Origin: Bacillota bacterium
Lineage (GTDB): Bacteria; Bacillota; Clostridia; DSM-8532
Assembly: GCA_023459915.1 (NCBI GenBank)
Contig: JAEWSN010000041.1
Coordinates: 1 to 37,715, forward strand
DNA: 37,715 nucleotides
Reading direction: 5' to 3'
In this document: piece after piece, positions 16,036-24,294 of the stretch
How positions within the stretch are numbered: the first letter of the stretch is position 1
Layout of the letters: each line of letters starts with the position of its first letter
Position numbers and translations under genes: made by a program
The notes under the pieces: model-generated
Database searches by the model: none
The model's input: the letters and a program-made list of their open reading frames with translations, nothing else
Told to the model about the DNA's origin: nothing

Positions 16036-16196
16036 TGACTCCATTAGGTGAGGCTCCTGTACGGATACACGCTGCACCCGGGAAACGTCGAGAGACGCCA
16101 ACCTGGGAAAACAGGCACTACCGGAAACAAGGTTTTGCCCATGCAGCCGGAGACATCCCAGGCCGTACAGTGCCAAAGCTCGGATGAGGGGAGTGA
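16036..16196 (+). promoter_or_regulatory. M-box (ykoK) Mg2+ riboswitch
   Basis: The leader carries the conserved M-box blocks in order: TTAGGTGAGGCTCCTGTACG (from 16044), ATACACGCTGC, GAGACGCCAA, GGGAAAACAGG, the AAGGTTTTGCCCATGCAG segment and CAGTGCCAAAGCTC. ACTCC (16038-16042) and GGAGT (16190-16194) can close the outer helix. Mg2+ binding compacts the RNA and allows the downstream terminator to form, so corA is expressed when Mg2+ is scarce. Its place between a strong promoter and corA fits well. The boundaries are approximate. Confidence 0.95.
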
Positions 16197-16211
16197 TGGA
16201 TATGAACGACG

Positions 16212-16240
16212 ATCGAAGTCCGCATCCTGCGGCCTTTTTC
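16212..16240 (+). terminator. Riboswitch-controlled terminator
   Basis: CCGCA (16220-16224) pairs with TGCGG (16228-16232), flanked by a further AAG/CTT pairing and followed by a T run. It lies between the M-box and corA, as expected for the expression platform. The stem is short. Confidence 0.65.
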
Positions 16241-16283
16241 TTTGCCAACATTTCAAAGAAAAATGGAAGTGAGGTGATGTCCG

Positions 16284-17225
16284 ATGATGGAGATCTTCAG
16301 GACTTCAGATCCAACAGCGGCGCTCGTCCGGGTGGACCGCATCGAACCCGGCTGCTGGATCAACTTGATTGCGCCGACCCAACAGGAGTTGGATCGCATT
16401 GCGCAGGAAATGAACATCGAACCGAATTTCCTCAGTGATCCGCTGGACGATGAGGAAAAGGCGCGTATCGACGTGGAGGATGATCAAACGCTGATCATCG
16501 TGGATGTTCCCTATGTCTTCGAGGAGGAGAAGAGCATCCGTTTTGAAACCCTTCCCATGGGCCTGCTGCAGGTCCGCGATGATTACATCATCACCATTTG
16601 CAGCAAGCCGGCCGCCGTGCTCGAACGCTTCCGCAACGGTCAGGTCAAGGGCATGTACACCTTCAAGAAGTCCCGGTTCATCTTTCAGGTGCTCTATCAG
16701 GTGGCCAAGGAATTTCTCAAGTTCCTCAAGCACATCGACAAGAAGACCGGCGACGTGGAAGCGCTGCTGCACAAGTCCATGAAGAACCGGGAACTGTACC
16801 GGTTGATGGAGTTGGGCAAGTCCCTGGTTTACTTTTCGACCTCGCTGAAGTCGAACGAGTCCATGATGGAACGACTGCTGCGCGGCCGGGTGGTGAAAAT
16901 GTATGAGGAGGATCAGGATCTGCTCGAGGACGCCATCGTCGAGATCAAACAGGCCATCGAGATGGCCGGCATCTACAGCAGCATCATGAACGGTTCCATG
17001 GACACCTACGCGTCCATCATCTCCAACAATCTCAACGTGGTGATGAAGTTCCTGGCGTCCATGACCATTGTGTTGTCGCTGCCAACGATGGTGTTCAGCT
17101 TTTTCGGGCAGAATGTTGATTTCCCCATCCCCACAGGCGGGTTGTCCTGGCTTTGGATTCTCATCGGTTCCCTGGTGCTGTCACTGGGGGCCGGCATATG
17201 GCTGTACCGCAAGAACATGTTTTAG
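16284..17225 (+). CDS. corA: CorA-family Mg2+ transporter
   Basis: A 313-residue CorA: a cytoplasmic alpha/beta and long-helix domain (1-250) and two C-terminal membrane helices (about 253-273 and 287-307) with the short basic tail YRKNMF. The pore signature at 275-277 is GQN where GMN is usual. Family knowledge makes this a pentameric divalent-cation channel. The M-box upstream strongly supports Mg2+ as cargo. A second ATG directly follows the first, so the start is 16284 or 16287. The PRPP synthetase gene begins 16 bp downstream, so both probably share the riboswitch. Confidence 0.93.
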   Translation: MMEIFRTSDPTAALVRVDRIEPGCWINLIAPTQQELDRIAQEMNIEPNFLSDPLDDEEKARIDVEDDQTLIIVDVPYVFEEEKSIRFETLPMGLLQVRDDYIITICSKPAAVLERFRNGQVKGMYTFKKSRFIFQVLYQVAKEFLKFLKHIDKKTGDVEALLHKSMKNRELYRLMELGKSLVYFSTSLKSNESMMERLLRGRVVKMYEEDQDLLEDAIVEIKQAIEMAGIYSSIMNGSMDTYASIISNNLNVVMKFLASMTIVLSLPTMVFSFFGQNVDFPIPTGGLSWLWILIGSLVLSLGAGIWLYRKNMF

Positions 17226-17241
17226 CAGGAAGGAAGGCATC

Positions 17242-18447
17242 GTGAAGGACTATTGTGTCGACAGTGAAAAGGACTCCATTGTGTACCGCATCCCCTATGG
17301 GGCCCTGGGGATCGTGTCGCTGGCAGGTGCCACGGAAATGGGTGGTCTTGTCAACGACTGGATTGCCGGCTGGCGTCAGGAAACCGTGAACCTGTATCCG
17401 GAAATCGCACGGCTGTCCCCGGATTACCAGCGCGACAGCTATCTCATTGCGCACCAGGCAAACCGCTTCGCCACCGGGGAAGGCAAGCTGGTCATCAACG
17501 AAACCGTCCGCAATCACGATGTCTTCATTCTGGCGGATGTCGGCAACTACAGCTGCACGTATTCCATGTACGGGCAGGAGCGGCCGATGAGCCCGGACGA
17601 CCATTACTGGGACATCATCCGCACCATCGGGGCCATTTCCGGCAAGGCCAAGCGTGTGTCGGTCATCATGCCGCTGCTGTACGAGGGACGCCAGCACAAG
17701 CGGACCTCCCGTGAATCCCTGGACTGCGCCATCGCCCTGCAGGAACTCGACCGCCTGGGAGTGGCCAACATCATCACCTTCGACGCGCACGACCCGCGGG
17801 TCTGCAATGCCATTCCGCTCTCCAGCTTTGAAAACCTGAGCCCGCATTACCAGGTGCTCAAGGCCATGTTCAGAACCGAGAAGAACCTGAACGTCCACAA
17901 GGATCACATGCTGGTGGTCAGCCCCGATGAGGGCGGACTGCAGCGCAACATATACTATGCGTCGATGCTGGGGCTCAATGTGTCCACCTTCTACAAACGC
18001 CGCGACTACACCCGTGTGGTCAATGGCAAGAACCCCATCATCAGCCACGAGTACCTTGGCGACAACCTGGATGGCAAGGATGTGCTCATCGCGGATGATC
18101 TCATCGGCTCGGGAGACTCTGTGCTCGACGTGGCCCGGGAACTCAAGAACCGCAATGCCAACCGGGTGTATGTCGTCGTGACCTTTGCACAGTTCACCCA
18201 GGGGCTCGAAAAATTCCATGAGGCGTATGCCGAAGGGTTGATCTCCCGGGTGTATGCCACCAATCTCACCTACCGGACCCCGGAGCTGCTGGCGGCGCCC
18301 TGGTTTGTGGATGTGAACATGTCCAAATTTGTGGCGTACCTCATTGAAACCCTGAACCACGACCAGTCGCTGAGCCATCTCATCGACCCGTCCGACAAAA
18401 TCCACAGCCTGATGAAGCGTTATGAGAACGGGTGCTGCCGCGGATGA
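17242..18447 (+). CDS. prs: Divergent ribose-phosphate pyrophosphokinase
   Basis: A 401-residue PRPP-synthetase-like protein, longer than the usual ~315. The PRPP-binding loop VLIADDLIGSGDS (281-293) is clear. The catalytic flexible-loop region reads EGRQHKRTSRES (148-159), and FDAHDPRV (180-187) and SPDEGG (227-232) match the two ATP/pyrophosphate-side motifs. It should make PRPP from ribose 5-phosphate and ATP with Mg2+. The start is GTG at 17242, preceded by GGAAGGAAGG; no suitable ATG lies nearby. The gene follows corA by 16 bp. It may be a second, specialised copy rather than the main prs. Confidence 0.85.
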   Translation: MKDYCVDSEKDSIVYRIPYGALGIVSLAGATEMGGLVNDWIAGWRQETVNLYPEIARLSPDYQRDSYLIAHQANRFATGEGKLVINETVRNHDVFILADVGNYSCTYSMYGQERPMSPDDHYWDIIRTIGAISGKAKRVSVIMPLLYEGRQHKRTSRESLDCAIALQELDRLGVANIITFDAHDPRVCNAIPLSSFENLSPHYQVLKAMFRTEKNLNVHKDHMLVVSPDEGGLQRNIYYASMLGLNVSTFYKRRDYTRVVNGKNPIISHEYLGDNLDGKDVLIADDLIGSGDSVLDVARELKNRNANRVYVVVTFAQFTQGLEKFHEAYAEGLISRVYATNLTYRTPELLAAPWFVDVNMSKFVAYLIETLNHDQSLSHLIDPSDKIHSLMKRYENGCCRG

Positions 18448-18448
18448 C

Positions 18449-18736
18449 TCATCCGCCCGCTTTCCATTGCTGCAGCACCTTGATGCGCGAGCCCTCCGCG
18501 TCGCCGTGCTCCGGATCGAACGCATATTGGGTCAGCGCCTCGCAGGGGAGCTGGCCGCAGGCGCCACAATGGGGCAGCCCCTTTTCGATGCTGCAAAGGG
18601 CAATGGGGCAGTCTCCGTGGAACATGTGACCGCCCGCAGCCTGGCATCCGGGACAGTTCATGCGCTCCCGCCAGTCGCAGCGGCCGCAGTCCAGCCCGCA
18701 TCTTGCCATTTCAATGGGTAGGGTGACCGTTGACAT
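18449..18736 (-). CDS. DUF3795 cysteine-rich protein
   Basis: A 95-residue protein with the DUF3795 cysteine pattern: CGLDCGRC near residue 13, CPGC at 28-31, CPIALC at 43-48 and CGACGQLPC at 57-65. This suggests a metal or Fe-S site; the function is unknown. AAGGAGG stands ideally before the ATG. It converges on the PRPP synthetase gene with one base between the stops. Confidence 0.88.
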   Translation of the reverse strand: MSTVTLPIEMARCGLDCGRCDWRERMNCPGCQAAGGHMFHGDCPIALCSIEKGLPHCGACGQLPCEALTQYAFDPEHGDAEGSRIKVLQQWKAGG

Positions 18737-18941
18737 AAAAACCTCCTTTTCGGCCGAACCCCTCTTTTGGAGTCCATCACGCCGTGAAGAACAAGGATGC
18801 CGTGCGGGCAGGAGCCGCGCTGTCCAAGTCCGCTCGTCGCATCCATGAACAGCCTATCACCCTGAACATGACATCAGCTTGACAACTTCGCCGGCAACCC
18901 ATCCGGTCATCAGCATGTCGCTTTGGCTTGCGCGTGTGCGA

Positions 18942-19865
18942 TTACGGGTTCGCGGCGTCATACAATCGGGCCATGGCCTGTGCGCGCTCCGACACGGTGC
19001 GCACCAGGGTTTCCGGCGAGAGAACGCGCGCCTTGTCTGCCAGGCTGAAGATGAAGCCGAGCATCCAGTCGTGGTTCACATAGGGGAAAGAGAACCGCAG
19101 CCATCCGCTTGCGTCGGCCTGATAGCTGTCCGGTCCGAACGCATCCAGCAGCTTGAATTCGGCGCTTGGATGCACCAGCAGCACCGCGGTTTCCGTGTGT
19201 TCCTGGTGAAACATCCTGTCCGGATCCATTGCGGATGCGGGCAGATCCCGGAATGCATAGGTTGAATCTGTTGGAGACAGGGAGACAATGCGGTTGATGC
19301 GGAACATGCGGAACGCGCCGCGCAACCGGCACCAGCCCGCCACATACCACGCGCTCCAGCGGAAGGCGATGTAGTAGGGCTCGAACAGCCTTTCCGTGGC
19401 ACCGTTTGCGGCCAGGTACGCCAGCCGGAGAACCTTGCGTTGCGCGATGGCATCGCGCAGGGTTCTGATGATCGGCGCCAACCGGTCCTTGCTGTAGGAA
19501 GCCAGGTCGATGTACAGATCCGGCGCGGGGGCGATCCGATCTGACCCCAATGGGGCCAGCATGCTCCGCAGGTGGCGGGACTCGCTTTCGTAGCCGATGC
19601 TTTCCAGGCTTTGCAGCCCGGTTAGAATGCTGCGCAATTCCGGTTCGGTCAGCGCTTTTTTGTCGAGCTTGTACCCGGGCGCCAGCGCGATGCCTCCGTG
19701 GCCGCCCGGGTATGTGACCAACGGGATGCCGGCCATGCAGATGGCCTCGACGTCCCGGTGGATTGTCCGCAGGCTCACCTCGAACCGGCCGGCCAATTCC
19801 CGTGCGGTGATGCGATCCACCTGGGCCAGCGTATGGACAATCCCGAGCATCCTGTCGAGCTTCAT
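18942..19865 (-). CDS. YafY-type HTH/WYL transcriptional regulator
   Basis: A 307-residue regulator with an N-terminal winged helix-turn-helix (about 1-60, ITARELAGRFEVSLRTIHRD) and a WYL domain (about 135-215, RKVLRLAYLAANGA and AWYVAGWCRLRGAFRMFRIN), followed by a WYL C-terminal extension. WYL domains sense nucleic acid or small ligands. Its ATG overlaps the stop of the serine-hydrolase gene (ATGA), so the two are co-translated, and it may control that gene. A partial copy of the GGGGTC palindrome is embedded near residues 103-110. Confidence 0.9.
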   Translation of the reverse strand: MKLDRMLGIVHTLAQVDRITARELAGRFEVSLRTIHRDVEAICMAGIPLVTYPGGHGGIALAPGYKLDKKALTEPELRSILTGLQSLESIGYESESRHLRSMLAPLGSDRIAPAPDLYIDLASYSKDRLAPIIRTLRDAIAQRKVLRLAYLAANGATERLFEPYYIAFRWSAWYVAGWCRLRGAFRMFRINRIVSLSPTDSTYAFRDLPASAMDPDRMFHQEHTETAVLLVHPSAEFKLLDAFGPDSYQADASGWLRFSFPYVNHDWMLGFIFSLADKARVLSPETLVRTVSERAQAMARLYDAANP

Positions 19866-21265
19866 GCCTTTTTCGCCTTCAGAATCGGGAACGTTGCCGG
19901 TCCGAACGCCACATTGAAGGAGAAGGACAGCTCCAGGCCGGACCGGGTGCGCAGGAACGAAAGGGTCATGGTGTCAGGGGTATCCGCAAACCGGATGGTC
20001 AGCTGCAGCGCGCCCTCTGCGGTAAATCCCGCGGAGGCGCGATTCTGGAATTTGCGACGCTTGCCGTGGTTGTGCGGCTTGAAGTTGGTGGCCGATGCCA
20101 CCCATTCTCCCCAGCCAAAGGGCAGCTTGTGTGTGCCGCGCGCGTCAATGGTCTGCAAATAGGGCGTTTTGCGGGAAACGCCGAAGCTGATTTCCTTGAG
20201 CCCAACGTCGTTGTCGTTCAGCAACCAGCGTGTTTCCGTCCATTTCCCAAAGCGCTCCGCGAATTCTTCCGCGCTTCCGGGGATGGCGGGCGGCTCGTGG
20301 GAGAGGGAGGCCAGCCGTTTGCCCAGCATGGCGCCTGTGACCTTGACCCCCGGCGCTTCCAGGCCGGGCGCCAGATGCTTCCAGACCAGATTCAACACCG
20401 CCTGCATGTCGTTGACACCGCTGTTGATGGCGACGACCATGTCATGGGACTCCATGACGATGCAATACTGTCCGAACGCGCCATCTCCCCGATAGAACCC
20501 ATGCTGGCAGCGCCAGAACTGAAAGCCGTAGCCCTGCTGCCAATCCGGCGTGGGCATGGCGCTGTTGTCGCTGTGAAGGCTGGTCGCGGTTTCAATCCAG
20601 CTGGCGGGGAGCAGCTGCCTGCCTTCCCATTTTCCCTTTTGCAGCAGGAATTGGCCAAACCGGGCGATTTCCCCGGTGGTGAGCCAAAGGCCCCAGCCTC
20701 CCGCGTTGATGCCCTTGGGGCAGGAATCCCACTCCGGCTCCGGTATGCCCAACGGGGTGAAGAGCCGTGGCATGAGATAGTCCCGGACGGTCTGGCCGGT
20801 TACCTTCTGGATGATGGCGGACACCATGTAGGTGGCCATGCTGTTGTAGAGGAAATGTGTCCCTGGCTGTCTGGTGGGCGGGGTTTCAAGAAAAGCCTTC
20901 ACCCAGTCGCGTTTGTCGCGGATGGCCGGCTCCGTTTCGTGCCCGGTGTTCATGGACAGCAGGTGACGGATGCGCATGCTCCGCAGATGGGCGCTGGCCG
21001 TTTTTGGTGTCTGCCTGGGGAAATGGGAGATGACGAAATCGTCAAGGCCCATCAAGCCCTCTGTCACCGCAAAGCCGGCGGCTGTGGACAGGAAGCTTTT
21101 GCTCAATGAAAAAAGCTGGTGGCGGATGTCCGGGCTGTATGGTTTCCACCAGCCCTCCGCCAGCGGCCGGCCATGCTGCATAATCACAAGACCGTGCAGA
21201 TCATGGCCCTCGGCCCTGATGCCGTCCAGAAACGCGGATATTTGCGATGCGGAGCATTTTTTCAT
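19862..21265 (-). CDS. Serine beta-lactamase-fold hydrolase
   Basis: A 467-residue protein of the class C beta-lactamase/D-aminopeptidase-esterase family. The SxxK motif is S53-L-S-K56 and the second motif is Y140-N-S. No signal peptide is visible, so it is probably cytoplasmic. The last 130 residues form an extra domain often found in such hydrolases. The substrate could be a peptide or an ester; antibiotic resistance is not implied. GAGGAAC precedes the ATG. It overlaps the WYL regulator by 4 bp. Confidence 0.85.
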   Translation of the reverse strand: MKKCSASQISAFLDGIRAEGHDLHGLVIMQHGRPLAEGWWKPYSPDIRHQLFSLSKSFLSTAAGFAVTEGLMGLDDFVISHFPRQTPKTASAHLRSMRIRHLLSMNTGHETEPAIRDKRDWVKAFLETPPTRQPGTHFLYNSMATYMVSAIIQKVTGQTVRDYLMPRLFTPLGIPEPEWDSCPKGINAGGWGLWLTTGEIARFGQFLLQKGKWEGRQLLPASWIETATSLHSDNSAMPTPDWQQGYGFQFWRCQHGFYRGDGAFGQYCIVMESHDMVVAINSGVNDMQAVLNLVWKHLAPGLEAPGVKVTGAMLGKRLASLSHEPPAIPGSAEEFAERFGKWTETRWLLNDNDVGLKEISFGVSRKTPYLQTIDARGTHKLPFGWGEWVASATNFKPHNHGKRRKFQNRASAGFTAEGALQLTIRFADTPDTMTLSFLRTRSGLELSFSFNVAFGPATFPILKAKKA

Positions 21266-21606
21266 GACGAGGTTCCTCCCTCACACGGAACGATGCGTGA
21301 AAAATGACAGGGCTGGGCCCGATTACACCCATCATATGCTTTTCGTTTCACATTTGCACCCCATTCAGGAAGAAAATGCGCGGATGATGAAGCAGGATGG
21401 GGGATTTCTGCTTGGCCATGTCTCATCCGCCATTTGATCATGAAACAGTTTCCCGTTTTGCGCAGTTGTCATTTTTGGAAAGTGGTATGATTTTTGAACC
21501 TTTTACCCCAAAATTGCACGTTCTATGGATTGCCGCGTTTCCGGAACGGACGGGATAATGGGAGGGAGTCGAATGAATCCATCTGGAAGAGGAGAAGGAG
21601 GAGTCC
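21266..21606. other. Divergent intergenic region, xylanase leader
   Basis: The region separates the leftward serine hydrolase from the rightward xylanase. On the plus strand an extended -10 (TGGTATGAT, -10 at 21486-21491) is present with a poor -35. A 5'-proximal ATG at 21573, preceded by GGGAGGGAG, opens an out-of-phase frame overlapping the xylanase start; it may be a leader or chance. Confidence 0.4.
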
Positions 21607-22851
21607 ATGATGCAGGAAGTACAAGACAGGCTGCAGCACCGCAAGGGAAGCACCAAGCTGGTATTTGCGGCGAAGGATGGGTCCGTGAAGGCGGGACGTG
21701 AGGTCAAGGTTCGGATGCGCCAGCATGAGTTCCTGTTCGGATGCACGGAGTTCAGCGCGCACGGTCTGGCCAACGGTGAACTGGAAGGCAAGGAAAAAGA
21801 ACTGGTGGAAGAGCGTTTCCGTCATTTCTTCGAGATATTCAACGCCACCACCTTGTCCTTCTACTGGGGCCGGTTTGAGCCGGTTCAGGGCAAGCCCGAC
21901 ACCGTGAGAACCCGCAAGACCGCGCAGTGGTTCAAGGAACGGGGGCTCACCCTCAAGGGCCACCCGCTGTGCTGGCACACGGTCTGTGCGCCCTGGCTGC
22001 TGGAAATGAGCAACCAGGACATCCTGACCACGCAGATCAACCGCATCCGCCGGGATGTCAACGATTTCGCGGGGCTGGTGGACATGTGGGATGTCATCAA
22101 TGAAGTGGTCATCATGCCCTTCTTCGACAAGTATGACAACGCCATCACCCGCATCTGCAAGCAGCTGGGGCGTATCCGGCTGGTGCGCGAGGTGTTTGGC
22201 GCGGCGAAAAAAGCCAACCCGAACGCGACACTGCTGCTCAATGACTTCTGGACGGATGAAGCCTACGACATTCTCATCGACGGCTGCCTCGAGGCGGGCG
22301 TGCCGATTGATGTCATCGGCATCCAGTCCCACATGCACCAGGGCTACTGGGGTGTGGAGAAGACACAGGAGATTCTGGAGCGGTATGGCCGCTTCCGCCT
22401 GCCCATCCATTTCACGGAGAACACCTTGGTGTCCGGCGCCATCATGCCCAAGCACATCGTGGATCTCAACGATTACCAGGTGGACGAGTGGCCGTCCACA
22501 CCCGAGGGGCTGGAACGCCAGGCCCGTGAGGTGGAAACCCATTACACCACGCTGTTCGAGAACGACCTGGTGGAATCCATCACCTGGTGGGGATTCAATG
22601 ACGGCGGCTGGCTGAAGGCCCCTTCCGGCCTGGTGACCGTGGACAGCAAGCCGAAGCCGGCGTACGACGCGCTGTACGATCTGGTGCGCCGCAAGTGGTG
22701 GACACCGGAGCAAACCCTTGTGACAGGCGCGGACGGCGCCATCACGGTGTCCGGCTTCCGGGGAACCTATGAGGCCGAGTGCGACGGCGACGTCGTGTCC
22801 TTCAAGATTGAGCGCGGCTCGAATGGGGATCCCAAGGCACCGCAATTTTAA
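21607..22851 (+). CDS. GH10 endo-1,4-beta-xylanase, cytoplasmic
   Basis: A 414-residue glycoside hydrolase family 10 enzyme. The catalytic acid/base is E166 in WDVINE and the nucleophile is E271 in HFTEN, with the substrate-contact block GHPLCWH at 118-124. No signal peptide or carbohydrate-binding module is present, so it probably cuts imported xylo-oligosaccharides in the cytoplasm. Residues 1-45 look like a small beta-rich extension, and a C-terminal strand domain (about 370-414) follows the barrel. GGAGGAG precedes the ATG. It may work with the GH3 enzyme and esterase at 27.7-31.1 kb. Confidence 0.92.
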   Translation: MMQEVQDRLQHRKGSTKLVFAAKDGSVKAGREVKVRMRQHEFLFGCTEFSAHGLANGELEGKEKELVEERFRHFFEIFNATTLSFYWGRFEPVQGKPDTVRTRKTAQWFKERGLTLKGHPLCWHTVCAPWLLEMSNQDILTTQINRIRRDVNDFAGLVDMWDVINEVVIMPFFDKYDNAITRICKQLGRIRLVREVFGAAKKANPNATLLLNDFWTDEAYDILIDGCLEAGVPIDVIGIQSHMHQGYWGVEKTQEILERYGRFRLPIHFTENTLVSGAIMPKHIVDLNDYQVDEWPSTPEGLERQAREVETHYTTLFENDLVESITWWGFNDGGWLKAPSGLVTVDSKPKPAYDALYDLVRRKWWTPEQTLVTGADGAITVSGFRGTYEAECDGDVVSFKIERGSNGDPKAPQF

Positions 22852-22885
22852 GCGGGAACCGGCTTTGGGCAGGAACATGGTATGG

Positions 22886-22922
22886 AAAGGGGGGCGACGG
22901 TGAGAACTGCGTCCCTTTTTTT
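22886..22922 (+). terminator. Terminator after the xylanase
   Basis: AAAGGG (22886-22891) can pair with CCCTTT (22913-22918), with additional G-C pairing inside, followed by a run of seven T. It lies 35 bp after the stop. Confidence 0.7.
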
Positions 22923-22976
22923 CATGCCATCATCCAGTGCCGTCGTGGGAATGCGCGCAGTCCCTCGGTGCCCGGA

Positions 22977-23843
22977 TCAGTCATCCCGATAATTGCGAAC
23001 CAGCACTTCCATCACCTCGCCGCGCTTGTCCGGATTGGTGTTGATGGCGCGTGTTGCGCCAACCTGTTCAATATGGAAGTCGCGGTACAGATCCAACACA
23101 TGGGGGGTGGCGGAATTGGACAGCAAAAAGCGGACCCCATTTCTGGTCAGACGCTCACAGGTCTGCCGCAGTCGCGCCTGATCCGCCCGTGTGAAGCCGC
23201 CCTGCGTATATCCGGTGAAATTGGCGGAGTCGGATACCGGCATGTAGGGAGGATCGAAATAGACAAAGCTCCCCTTCCGGGCGCCCTTGACCGCATCGGC
23301 AAAGTCTGTGTTCAGCATCCTGACATCCCGCCGGTTGAGGTACCGGCTCACCGCCCGGATGTTGTCCGGAATGGCGATGGTGGGGTTGCGGTACCGGCCG
23401 AACGGCGCGTTGAACTGGCCCAGCCGGTTCACCCGGAACAGGCCGTTGTAGCAGGTTTTGTTCAGATACAGAATACGGGAGGCACGTTCGACGGTTGACA
23501 TCGAGGCATACGCCGGGGTCCGGTCCAACTCGCGGATGGCATAGAAGTAGTCGGCCTCATTGCGGTGTCCCGCGAGCAATGCGAGCAGCGCCTCGGGGTT
23601 GTCCCGGATGGTATGGTAGACATTGACCAGCTCCGCGTTGCAGTCGTTGACAATGGCGCGGGCCGGTTGCAACCGGAAAAGCACCGCGCCGCCACCAAGA
23701 AACGGTTCATAATACGTGGTGAAGCGGGACGGGATGCGGCGGAGGATCTCGGGCAACAGCTGCCGCTTGCCTCCGGCCCACTTCAGCACGGGGGCAATCA
23801 TGGGATCCGGCTGTTTTTCCCTGGATGTGACCGGTTGTCTCAT
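22977..23843 (-). CDS. dam: Solitary Dam-type adenine methyltransferase
   Basis: A 288-residue D12-class N6-adenine methyltransferase. Visible motifs are KWAGGK (21-26), the SAM-binding FLGGGAV (48-54) and the catalytic DPPY (197-200). The family methylates adenine, usually in GATC. No restriction endonuclease gene lies next to it, so a regulatory or orphan role is more likely than a restriction-modification pair. AGGAGCG precedes the ATG. It follows tRNA-Arg and a terminator on the same strand. GATC specificity is inferred from the family. Confidence 0.92.
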   Translation of the reverse strand: MRQPVTSREKQPDPMIAPVLKWAGGKRQLLPEILRRIPSRFTTYYEPFLGGGAVLFRLQPARAIVNDCNAELVNVYHTIRDNPEALLALLAGHRNEADYFYAIRELDRTPAYASMSTVERASRILYLNKTCYNGLFRVNRLGQFNAPFGRYRNPTIAIPDNIRAVSRYLNRRDVRMLNTDFADAVKGARKGSFVYFDPPYMPVSDSANFTGYTQGGFTRADQARLRQTCERLTRNGVRFLLSNSATPHVLDLYRDFHIEQVGATRAINTNPDKRGEVMEVLVRNYRDD

Positions 23844-23868
23844 GTCGCGCTCCTATGTGTCAGGATGA

Positions 23869-23906
23869 ACAAACCCCCTGCAACATGTGTGCTGCAGGGG
23901 GTTTGT
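23869..23906. terminator. Terminator of tRNA-Arg (bidirectional)
   Basis: A 12-bp perfect stem (AAACCCCCTGCA at 23871-23882 with 23893-23904) is flanked by T runs on both strands. On the minus strand it directly follows the tRNA 3' end. Confidence 0.88.
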
Positions 23907-23907
23907 A

Positions 23908-23984
23908 TGGCGCGCCCAGGAGAGTTCGAATCCCCAACCTCTTGATCCGTAGTCAAGTGCTCTATCCAGTTGAGCTATGGGCGC
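23908..23984 (-). tRNA. tRNA-Arg (ACG)
   Basis: A 77-nt cloverleaf with acceptor GCGCCCA/TGGGCGC, D arm with AGCTCA...GAGC, anticodon loop CTACGGA (anticodon ACG), T-loop GTTCGAAC and encoded CCA. The A34 is expected to be deaminated to inosine in bacteria. Confidence 0.97.
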
Positions 23985-24072
23985 AAATTGCAGGAGGGCG
24001 GCCCGTGATGCCCTTTGCCCTGCGGCGTCCAGCGTTTGTGCCCGAAGGCGCATTTTCTGAGGCGCAATAAAT

Positions 24073-24101
24073 ATCATAAACGAAATCCGGTCGAAAAGCA
24101 A
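24073..24101 (-). promoter_or_regulatory. Sigma-A promoter of tRNA-Arg
   Basis: On the minus strand TTGCTT (24096-24101), a 17-bp spacer and TATGAT (24073-24078) stand about 90 bp before the tRNA. The rest of 23985-24294 shows no gene. Confidence 0.8.
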
Positions 24102-24294
24102 CAAGGATTTGGCCTGTTCTGAAAAAATCTCCGCACCCGTTGCGGGACAAGGGGTTGGGCGCACGGTCATCGGGGTGGCCCGCACAACAACCGCTGAAAG
24201 GAGGCATCCTTGCAGGCAAATCGTGGATGTGATAAATTGAAAACGAACAAATGTTCACCAAAAAGGGATGGGTTCCTGGGAAGGATGTCTCGCC

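Noticed and set aside
14048..16051. Long plus-strand open frame opposite the phosphodiester glycosidase
   Set aside because: The minus-strand gene has a signal peptide, stalk repeats and catalytic motif; the plus-strand frame has none.
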